Shown here piece after piece: positions 1-5,156 of a stretch of 5,156 nt of DNA. The stretch is taken from the NCBI GenBank assembly GCA_029263275.1, contig JAJCXU010000467.1:1-5156 (forward strand), in the 5' to 3' direction. Position 1 is the first letter of the stretch, and every line of letters starts with the position of its first letter. The position numbers were made by a program, and so were the translations under genes. This DNA comes from Ilumatobacter sp. GTDB taxonomy: Bacteria > Actinomycetota > Acidimicrobiia > Acidimicrobiales > Ilumatobacteraceae. The notes below the pieces were generated by a model. It searched no databases. It was not told where the DNA came from and saw only the letters and a program-made list of their open reading frames with translations.

Positions 1-2
1 AC

Positions 3-536
3 GACCCCGGCTACGTCGCTGCTCGCATCTCGGCCCAAGTCCGCGAGCTCACCGATGAGTTTGGCGAACCGCAAGTCGGCACCGTCGGGGCGATCACGCT
101 CATGCCGAACCTGGTCAACGTCGTGCCATCGACGGCCACGATGACGGTCGACTTGCGCAATACAGACGAAGCAACGTTGCAGCGTGCAGAAACGAGGTTT
201 CGGGGCTTCGTCGCGACCACGGCCGACGCTGAAGGCGTGGGTGTCGAGACGCGAACGCTTGCCCGGTTCGAGCCGGTGGACTTCGATGCCCGCGTCATCG
301 ACATCGTGCAGCAGTCCGCTGACGTCCTCGGACTTTCGTCGCGTCGCATGCCGTCGGGGGCCGGTCATGACGCTCAGATGTTCGCTCGCGTCTGCCCGAC
401 CGCGATGATCTTCACCAAGAGCGTCAATGGCATCAGCCACAACGTCACCGAGTACACCGAACCCGAAGATCTCGAGGCGGGGGCCAACGTGCTGCTTCAG
501 ACCATGCTCACACTTGCAGAAACCGAGTTCGGATGA
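3..536 (+). CDS. M20-family amidase, hydantoinase/carbamoylase type (5' partial)
   Basis: This is the last 177 residues of a metal-dependent amidohydrolase; the start lies before the window. Seen: a Pro-Asn...Asn-Val-Val-Pro segment (visible residues 35-42) followed by the strand VDLR with Arg52, then SGAGHDAQ (residues 118-125) and GISHN with a His at 146. In the M20 carbamoylase/allantoate amidohydrolase family the Asn and Arg of the first segment bind the substrate carboxylate, and the His of the GxSH motif is a metal ligand. Full-length members are about 400-430 residues, so more than half, including the other metal ligands, is off-window. Family members cleave N-carbamoyl-L-amino acids, allantoate, ureidoglycine or beta-ureidopropionate, releasing ammonia and CO2 in the cytoplasm. 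The visible part does not decide the substrate. Its TGA overlaps the next ATG by 4 bp, implying co-transcription and translational coupling with a second carbamoyl hydrolase. YgeY-like M20 peptidases are a less likely alternative because SGAGHDAQ is typical of the carbamoylase branch. Confidence 0.88.
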   Translation, partial: DPGYVAARISAQVRELTDEFGEPQVGTVGAITLMPNLVNVVPSTATMTVDLRNTDEATLQRAETRFRGFVATTADAEGVGVETRTLARFEPVDFDARVIDIVQQSADVLGLSSRRMPSGAGHDAQMFARVCPTAMIFTKSVNGISHNVTEYTEPEDLEAGANVLLQTMLTLAETEFG

Positions 537-1591
537 CCCGAGAAATCGTCGTCGGTGCCGCCCAGTTGGGCCCGATTTCCCGCACCGAAACGCGCGCCGA
601 GGTCGTCGAGCGGCTGCTGGTGCTGCTCCGCCGAGGTGTTGAACAGGGCTGTGAGCTGGTCGTGTTTCCCGAGCTGGCACTGACCACGTTCTTCCCGCGT
701 TGGTTCCTCGACGAGGGTGACGAGACCGGCATCGCTGGCGACACGACCGAACTCGACAGCTACTACGAGACCGAGATGCCGAACCCGGCAGTGCAGCCGT
801 TGTTCGACGAAGCGAAACGTCTTGGCGTCGGATTCCACCTCGGATTCGCCGAGCTCACCGATGGCAACGATCCTGACGGCGACGGCGTGCGACACCGCTA
901 CAACACGTCCATCCTCGTCGATCGAGACGGCGAGATCGTGGCCCGCTACCGCAAGGTGCACATGCCTGGACACGAAAACCACGAGCCGTGGCGGCAGTTT
1001 CAGCATCTCGAGCGTCGGTACTTCGAAGAGTCTCACGAGGGCTTCCACGTGCATGAGGCCTTCGGCGGCATCTTCGGCATGGCGATCTGCAACGACCGTC
1101 GCTGGCCTGAGACCTATCGGGTGATGGGTCTCCAAGGGGTCGAGATGGTCCTCATCGGCTACAACACACCGCTCAACTACGCACCCGACCCATCACAGAA
1201 TCCGCTCCAGGCCTTCCACAACCACCTCGTGATGCAGGCGGGTGCGTACCAGAACGGCACGTGGGTCGTCGGTGTCGCCAAGGGTGGGATCGAAGAAGGC
1301 GTCGAGTCGTTGGCGCAGACCGCGATCATCGCCCCGTCTGGTCAGGTCGTGGCCCAGGCGACGACGATCGGCGACGAGTTGGTCACGGCGTGCTGCGATC
1401 TCGACATGTGCGAGCGCTACAAGAAGACCCTGTTCGACTTCGATCGCTACCGGCGACCCGAGATGTACAGCTTGATCAGCGCGATCGACAGTCCGTTGGC
1501 TCCTGCTGCCGCCGACCCTTCCATCCCCGAAGAGTTACGAAAGGGGCCTGACCCCATGCGTAACTCTGAGCCCACTGCGGGAGCAACATGA
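533..1591 (+). CDS. N-carbamoyl-D-amino-acid hydrolase (nitrilase superfamily)
   Basis: A cytoplasmic carbon-nitrogen hydrolase of 352 residues that should hydrolyse an N-carbamoyl-D-amino acid, or a related ureido compound, to the amine, CO2 and ammonia. The catalytic triad is visible: Glu47 in VFPELALTTFFPRW, Lys141 in RYRKVHMPGH and Cys186 in AICNDRRWPE. By recalled alignment with the Agrobacterium D-carbamoylase (about 304 residues, triad E47/K127/C172), Glu47 is unshifted and Lys and Cys are both offset by 14. This is explained by an acidic insertion near residues 58-72 and another near 110-119. The family core ends at YSLISAI (312-318), so residues 319-352 form an extra C-terminal tail, part of which is encoded by a palindromic repeat. 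The ATG at 533 is chosen because MTRE matches the family start and gives an ATGA overlap with the upstream amidase; the Shine-Dalgarno is weak, suggesting translational coupling. The stop also overlaps the next start as ATGA. Beta-ureidopropionase-like activity is possible, but the long motif matches favour D-carbamoylase. Confidence 0.93.
   Translation: MTREIVVGAAQLGPISRTETRAEVVERLLVLLRRGVEQGCELVVFPELALTTFFPRWFLDEGDETGIAGDTTELDSYYETEMPNPAVQPLFDEAKRLGVGFHLGFAELTDGNDPDGDGVRHRYNTSILVDRDGEIVARYRKVHMPGHENHEPWRQFQHLERRYFEESHEGFHVHEAFGGIFGMAICNDRRWPETYRVMGLQGVEMVLIGYNTPLNYAPDPSQNPLQAFHNHLVMQAGAYQNGTWVVGVAKGGIEEGVESLAQTAIIAPSGQVVAQATTIGDELVTACCDLDMCERYKKTLFDFDRYRRPEMYSLISAIDSPLAPAAADPSIPEELRKGPDPMRNSEPTAGAT
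1531..1567. repeat. 37-bp palindromic (REP-like) element inside a gene end
   Basis: Perfect 9-bp arms AGAGTTACG (1531-1539) and CGTAACTCT (1559-1567) enclose a second, inner stem GGGG (1543-1546) / CCCC (1552-1555) with the 5-base loop CCTGA. The two stems are separated by a largely unpaired 3x3 internal loop. It lies within the carbamoylase reading frame and encodes residues 334-345 of the non-homologous C-terminal tail. It ends 11 bases before the ribosome-binding site of the dehydrogenase. There is no following T-run, so it is not a standard intrinsic terminator. The GGGGCC core and AGTTAC/GTAACT arms resemble the tandem palindromes at 4216-4279. An mRNA hairpin here could modulate translation or stability between the two cistrons; that is inference. 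Confidence 0.8.
1579..1583 (+). promoter_or_regulatory. Ribosome-binding site of the dehydrogenase gene
   Basis: GGGAG ends 4 bases before the ATG at 1588. It supports that ATG as the start. It lies inside the last codons of the carbamoylase gene, just downstream of the palindrome at 1531-1567. Confidence 0.6.
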
Positions 1592-4212
1592 GCGAATTCA
1601 TCCTGAACGGCGAGACGGTCACCGCTCGCGACGATCATCCGCATCTCCTCGCCGCGCTGCGCGAGGAACTCGGTATCACGTCGGCCAAGGACGGGTGTTC
1701 GCCGACGGGTCAGTGCGGTTGTTGCACGGTGCTCATCGACGGCAAGGCGCGAGTGTCGTGTCAGACCTCGATGGAGAAGGTGGCGGGTTCCGAGGTCGTC
1801 AGCCTCGAAGGAATGGATCAGGCCGAGGTCGATCGCATGGCCGACGCGTTCGCCGCGTGTGGTGCGCTGCAGTGTGGCTTCTGCACGCCGGGCATCGTCG
1901 TGCGGACCAAGGCATTGATCGACAAGAACGGCGCCAATCTCACTCGTGAACAGGCGTCGCGTCACCTCGGCGCCCATCTGTGTCGCTGCACCGGCTACAT
2001 CAAGGTGCTCGACGCCGTCGAGGCGCTTGCTCAGGACAATGTGCCCGTCGTCGTGCAGCCGAAGGGCGTCGGCTCGCGAGGCGCCAAGTACGAGGGTCGC
2101 GAACTGTCGGTGGGCATTCGTGACTTCATCGACGACATGAACCCCGACGGCTGTCTGCATGGGGCCCTCCGATTGACCGACCACGCTCGCGCCGACATCC
2201 GGTCGATCGACGCGTCGGCGGCCAGCGCGCTCGAGGGCGTGCGCGGGGTGTTCACCGCGGCCGATATTCCCGCGGCCCGACGTGTCGGCATCATCCACAA
2301 GGACTGGCCCGTGATGATCCCCGAGGGTGGGCGCACCTCGTATCTCGGTGACGTGCTCGCGGCGGTGGTTGCCGACACGCGCCAGATCGCGCGGGCTGCC
2401 GCCGAACTCGTCGTCGTCGACTACGACGTTCACGAACCAATGGTTGATCCCGTCCGCGTGATCCACTCCGACGAACCCGCCGTCTGGGAACTCGACGGCA
2501 ACGTGCTGTCGACATCCACATACAGCCGCGGCGACGTCGACGAAGCGCTTGCAGACTCCGCGTTCACGGTCTCGGAGACGTTCCAGACGCAACGCATCGA
2601 GCACGCGTTCCTCGAGCCGGAGTCGACGCTCGCCGTCCCGTCAGGCGATGGCGACGACCGATCGCTCTACGTCTACTCCGGGGGACAGGGCATCTGGGAC
2701 GATCGCAATGACATCGCCGCGATGCTCGGGATCTCCGAACAACGGATCACGACGGAACTGGTGTCGAACGGCGGCGCATTCGGTGGCAAGGAAGACATGT
2801 CGAATCAGGCGCACACCGCGCTGGCGGCATGGCACACCGGCAGCCCGGTGAAGATCACGTTGTCTCGCGAAGAGTCGATGCTGATGCACCCCAAGCGGCA
2901 CCCGATCCGGATGGAGTATCACGCCGGCTGCGACGCCGACGGCAAGCTCACTGCCATCAAGGTGCGGATGATCGGCGACTCGGGGCCTTACGCCTCCGTC
3001 GGCATGAAGGTGCTGGAGCGGGCTGCTGGCCATGCGACTGGCCCGTACGTCGTCGACAACGTCGATGTTGAGGCCGTCGCCGCGCGGACGAACAATTCGG
3101 TCTGTGGCGCGTTCCGCGGCTTCGGTGCGAATCAAGCGCAGTTCGCCATGGAAGGCGTACTCGACCGGCTGGCCGAGCAGGTCGGCATCACCGGGTGGGA
3201 GATCCGCAACCGCAACGTCATCACGCCGGGCGTCACGTGGGGTCCCGGCCAGGTGATGGACGACGGGTGCAAGGGCGCCCGAGAATGCCTCGATGCGGTT
3301 AAACCGGCGTACGACGCGGCGATGGCTGCGGGCAAGCCGGTCGGCCTCGGCCTGGGCTTGAAGAACTCGGGCTTGGGCAACGGTTTCAAAGAAGTCGCCA
3401 AGGCGGTCGTGCACTTCCGTGCATCCGTCGACGGTGCTCTGGGCAAGGTCGAGGTGCGGCACTGCTGGACCGAGATGGGCCAGGGTGTCCACACCGTGGC
3501 GCTGCAGGTTGCGGTCGAAGAACTCGGCATTGATGCCGAGCGGATCGAAGTCATCGTCGACTCGACGCGTGAACTTGGTGCGGGGCAGACCACGGGCAGC
3601 CGAGGCACGCTGATGGGTGCTGGCTCGGTCAAGGCCGCATGCGAAGCGGCTATTGCCGGAGGCTGCGAAATCGGCGTCGACTACGAAGGCGAGTACCGCG
3701 TCGACTGGACCAACTCGCTCGGCGAGATTGAGGCGGCGAAGGCGGCCGGCGATGCCATCGAGAATCCGATCATCCACTCGACGTTCGGGTACGCGGCGCA
3801 GGTCGTCGTGCTCGCCGAGGATGGCACGGTCGAGAACGTCATCGCAGCGCACGACGTCGGCAGGGCGGTCAACCCGATGTTGTGCGAAGGCCAGATCGAA
3901 GGCGCCGTGCACATGGGGCTCGGCTACGCCATGAACGAAGGGTTCCCGTGTGACGAGACGGGCCGCCCGATCAACTCGACGCTGAAGAGCCTCGACATCA
4001 TCCGCCCGAAGGACATGCCGTCGGTCGACGTGATTCTCGTCGAGTCGCCGCAGCCCGACTCGCCCTACGGCATCAAGGGCGTCGGTGAAATCGGCCTTGT
4101 GCCCACGGCCGGTGCAGTGGCCGCAGCCCTCCGTCAGCATTCCGGCAACTGGCACAACGAACTTCCGATGATCAACGAGAGCAACCGTGAACGCCCCAGC
4201 GCCTGGACCTGA
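1588..4212 (+). CDS. Xanthine dehydrogenase-type Mo hydroxylase, [2Fe-2S] and Mo domains fused, no FAD domain
   Basis: An 874-residue cytoplasmic molybdenum hydroxylase, predicted to hydroxylate a purine or similar N-heterocycle with water as oxygen source. Domains in order: plant-ferredoxin-type [2Fe-2S] (about 1-76; Cys37, Cys43, Cys46, Cys58), helical [2Fe-2S] (about 77-150; Cys96, Cys99, Cys132, Cys134), linker, a/b-hammerhead (about 178-285), then Mo-pterin-binding domains (about 310-850). Mo-site motifs seen: GGQG (365-368), GGAFGGKE (395-402), AFRGFG (508-513), EMGQG (629-633), EGQIEG (767-772) and GVGE with catalytic Glu834. Glu402 and Arg478 (in LERA) align with bovine xanthine oxidase Glu802 and Arg880, the purine-orienting pair, so a purine substrate is favoured over aldehydes or CO. 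The fused, FAD-less layout and GEIGLVPTAGAV resemble proteins annotated as selenium-dependent xanthine dehydrogenases; there is no in-frame TGA, and selenium use cannot be judged from sequence. Electrons need a separate FAD subunit (YgfM-like) or another acceptor, not in the window. The ATG overlaps the upstream stop as ATGA; an SsnA-like gene follows. Confidence 0.93.
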   Translation: MSEFILNGETVTARDDHPHLLAALREELGITSAKDGCSPTGQCGCCTVLIDGKARVSCQTSMEKVAGSEVVSLEGMDQAEVDRMADAFAACGALQCGFCTPGIVVRTKALIDKNGANLTREQASRHLGAHLCRCTGYIKVLDAVEALAQDNVPVVVQPKGVGSRGAKYEGRELSVGIRDFIDDMNPDGCLHGALRLTDHARADIRSIDASAASALEGVRGVFTAADIPAARRVGIIHKDWPVMIPEGGRTSYLGDVLAAVVADTRQIARAAAELVVVDYDVHEPMVDPVRVIHSDEPAVWELDGNVLSTSTYSRGDVDEALADSAFTVSETFQTQRIEHAFLEPESTLAVPSGDGDDRSLYVYSGGQGIWDDRNDIAAMLGISEQRITTELVSNGGAFGGKEDMSNQAHTALAAWHTGSPVKITLSREESMLMHPKRHPIRMEYHAGCDADGKLTAIKVRMIGDSGPYASVGMKVLERAAGHATGPYVVDNVDVEAVAARTNNSVCGAFRGFGANQAQFAMEGVLDRLAEQVGITGWEIRNRNVITPGVTWGPGQVMDDGCKGARECLDAVKPAYDAAMAAGKPVGLGLGLKNSGLGNGFKEVAKAVVHFRASVDGALGKVEVRHCWTEMGQGVHTVALQVAVEELGIDAERIEVIVDSTRELGAGQTTGSRGTLMGAGSVKAACEAAIAGGCEIGVDYEGEYRVDWTNSLGEIEAAKAAGDAIENPIIHSTFGYAAQVVVLAEDGTVENVIAAHDVGRAVNPMLCEGQIEGAVHMGLGYAMNEGFPCDETGRPINSTLKSLDIIRPKDMPSVDVILVESPQPDSPYGIKGVGEIGLVPTAGAVAAALRQHSGNWHNELPMINESNRERPSAWT

Positions 4213-4276
4213 CCCAGTCACAGCGGGGCCGGGTACAACTGTGACTGAGTCACAGCGGGGCCGGGTACAACTGTGA
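4187..4276 (+). other. Short GTG-started ORF: possible disconnected start of the ssnA-like gene
   Basis: GTG at 4187, preceded by a GAGAG-like Shine-Dalgarno at about 4176-4180, opens a 29-codon frame that overlaps the dehydrogenase end and runs through repeat copy 1 into copy 2, stopping at TGA 4274-4276. The repeat unit is 32 bp, not a multiple of 3. Deleting one copy would join this frame directly to the ssnA-like frame through ...VTAGPGTTVTGASSQM. No family similarity is recognised in its codons. Whether it is ever translated is unknown; it may be chance. Confidence 0.25.
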
Positions 4277-4279
4277 CTG
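4216..4279. repeat. Tandem pair of an exact 32-bp palindromic unit
   Basis: Two identical 32-bp units lie back to back at 4216-4247 and 4248-4279. Each is an inverted repeat: arm AGTCACAG, a 15-base core CGGGGCCGGGTACAA, then arm CTGTGACT plus G. The first copy starts 3 bp after the dehydrogenase stop, and one extra C at 4215 makes its arms 9 bp. Their junction forms a further perfect 17-bp palindrome (4239-4255). The array ends 14 bp before the ATG of the ssnA-like frame. There is no T-run and no transposase. The core GGGGCC and the AGTYAC/GTRACT arms echo the palindrome at 1531-1567, suggesting one REP-like family. In mRNA each unit could form a hairpin between the two cistrons. Confidence 0.9.
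4239..4255. promoter_or_regulatory. 17-bp perfect palindrome at the repeat junction (possible operator, speculative)
   Basis: CTGTGACTGAGTCACAG is symmetrical about the G at 4247. It contains TGTGA-N5-TCACA, one base short of the CRP/FNR-family spacing TGTGA-N6-TCACA. It is an automatic product of placing two inverted-repeat units in tandem, so a regulatory role is only a possibility. No promoter boxes were recognised next to it. Confidence 0.15.
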
Positions 4280-4293
4280 GCGCGAGCTCGCAG

Positions 4294-5156
4294 ATGGGCA
4301 CGACATCGGGACTGGTGTGTGCGCACCACCACCTATATTCGTCGCTGGCGCGGGGCATGCCGCCGCCTCCGAAGGACCCGACGAACTTCCTGGAGATCTT
4401 GGAGAACGTGTGGTGGCGGCTCGACACCGCGCTCGACCTCGACATGATCGAGTGGTCGGCCAAGCTCGGTGCGCTCGAAGCACTCGAAGCCGGCACCACC
4501 GCGATCATCGACCACCACGAATCGCCCAACGCCATCGAGGGGTCGCTGTCTGTCATCGCCGACGCGGTCAACGAGATCGGTGTGCGGATCAACACCACGT
4601 ACGGCATCACCGATCGTCATGGCGCAGACGGCGCGGCACGCGGACTTGCCGAGAACGATCGCTACCTCGCCGAACTCGCGAACGACCACAGCAACGGAAT
4701 GCGAGCAGGCATGGTCGGTGTGCATGCCGCGTTCACCTGCAGCGCTGACTCCCTCGCGGTCGCCGCCGAACTCGCCGTGAAGCACGGCGTGGGCGTCCAC
4801 ATCCACGTGGCTGAAGGCCCCGACGACATCGGGGTGGAAGACCGCATCCGCGATCTCACTCGCGACGACTGGCTACTCATCCACGGTGTGCACTTGCCGA
4901 CCGACCACGGCCTGCGCGGCACGATCGTGCACAACCCGCGATCGAACATGAACAACTCGGTGGGCTATGCGGACCCGGCCCGCTTCGCGAATCGGACTGC
5001 GCTGGGCACCGACGGCATCGGGGCGGACATGCTCGCCGAGTTTCAACTCGCCTACGTCAAACAACGCGATCACGATGTCAACGCGACGCCGGATGCTGCA
5101 TGGTCGTGGCTGGGAAACGGGTGGGAACTCTTTCCCGAAGCTCGCACCGACAGTGT
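4294..5156 (+). CDS. ssnA: SsnA-like amidohydrolase, N-terminal segment missing, 3' end off-window
   Basis: 287 complete codons of a metal-dependent amidohydrolase of the SsnA/guanine-deaminase group, open to the window end. Numbered from ATG 4294, motifs in order are: AHHHLYSSLARGMP with the HxH metal ligands His11 and His13; VWWRLDTALD; HHESPNAIEGSLS; GVHAAFT (His144); HIHVAE with metal ligand His171 and catalytic Glu174; His197 in LIHG; VHNPRSNMNNSVGY; and LGTDGIGADM with metal ligand Asp240. VWWRLD, HNxRSNMNN and LGTDGIG closely match E. coli SsnA as I recall it. The family usually has 50-60 residues of N-terminal beta domain before HxH; here only 10 remain from this ATG. In-frame TGA at 4246-4248 limits any extension to about 25 residues, much of it translated repeat. 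ATG 4294 and GTG 4273 are candidate starts, both with poor ribosome-binding sites. It may be a decayed gene, a rearranged start or a misassembly. The role of SsnA itself is poorly defined; it sits in purine/uric-acid clusters beside Mo hydroxylases, as here. Confidence 0.82.
   Translation, partial: MGTTSGLVCAHHHLYSSLARGMPPPPKDPTNFLEILENVWWRLDTALDLDMIEWSAKLGALEALEAGTTAIIDHHESPNAIEGSLSVIADAVNEIGVRINTTYGITDRHGADGAARGLAENDRYLAELANDHSNGMRAGMVGVHAAFTCSADSLAVAAELAVKHGVGVHIHVAEGPDDIGVEDRIRDLTRDDWLLIHGVHLPTDHGLRGTIVHNPRSNMNNSVGYADPARFANRTALGTDGIGADMLAEFQLAYVKQRDHDVNATPDAAWSWLGNGWELFPEARTDS

Noticed and set aside
1531..1567. Intrinsic transcription terminator
   Set aside because: The hairpin is not followed by a T-run, lies inside a coding sequence and precedes a gene whose start overlaps the same stop codon.
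1447..2604. Long open frame on the - strand opposite the carbamoylase end and dehydrogenase start
   Set aside because: It is antisense to two well-supported genes, its translation shows no recognisable domain, and long antisense frames are expected in GC-rich coding DNA.
4216..4279. CRISPR array
   Set aside because: The two copies are directly adjacent with no spacer, and there are only two. This is a tandem duplication of a palindrome.
4216..4279. Insertion sequence or transposon end
   Set aside because: No transposase fragment and no target-site duplication could be found. Only short palindromic units are present.
4210..4293. Dehydrogenase-SsnA fusion by stop readthrough, or TGA as selenocysteine
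   Set aside because: The two genes are in the same frame, separated by TGA at 4210 and TGA at 4246, but the spacer encodes only translated repeat. There is no SECIS-like structure in the right position that I can support, and these families are separate proteins.
2641..4332. 563-codon open frame on the - strand opposite the dehydrogenase
   Set aside because: The + strand frame carries full Mo-hydroxylase motifs throughout; the antisense translation is Arg/His/Asp-rich with no family features, a typical GC shadow.

Overview
The window is a GC-rich, densely packed stretch of bacterial chromosome. All the recognisable genes lie on the + strand and read like one catabolic operon. Base composition, codon choice and 4-bp ATGA gene overlaps suggest a high-GC actinobacterium. 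Protein style makes me think of the Acidimicrobiia, but that is a weak inference.

Layout: (1) positions 3-536 hold the C-terminal part of an M20-family amidase of the hydantoinase/carbamoylase type, whose start lies before the window. (2) 533-1591 is a nitrilase-superfamily N-carbamoyl-D-amino-acid hydrolase with the complete Glu-Lys-Cys triad and an unusual 34-residue C-terminal tail. A 37-bp palindrome lies inside the coding sequence of that tail. (3) 1588-4212 is a xanthine dehydrogenase-type molybdenum hydroxylase in which the two [2Fe-2S] domains are fused to the molybdopterin domain with no FAD domain, as in the proteins annotated as selenium-dependent xanthine dehydrogenases. (4) 4216-4279 is an exact tandem pair of a 32-bp palindromic unit, starting 3 bp after the dehydrogenase stop codon. 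(5) From about 4294 to the window end is an SsnA-like amidohydrolase with all its metal and catalytic motifs, but lacking the usual N-terminal 50-60 residues ahead of the HxH motif. It runs off the window.

The genes make sense together as purine/hydantoin-type nitrogen catabolism. The Mo-hydroxylase would oxidise a purine or related heterocycle, the SsnA-like amidohydrolase would deaminate or hydrolyse a ring compound, and the two carbamoyl-amide hydrolases would release ammonia and CO2 from N-carbamoyl or ureido products. A Mo-hydroxylase next to SsnA recalls the enterobacterial and clostridial purine/uric-acid cluster (xdhD, ygfM, ssnA, hyuA, ygeX, ygeY). Pairing it with a nitrilase-type D-carbamoylase and an M20 carbamoylase is a less familiar arrangement.

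The most notable non-coding feature is the repeats. The palindrome at the carbamoylase/dehydrogenase junction and the tandem palindromes at the dehydrogenase/ssnA junction share a plan: AGTYAC outer arms around a GGGGCC-containing core. They look like one family of REP-like elements that has settled at two gene boundaries, extending one protein and coinciding with the loss of the start of another.
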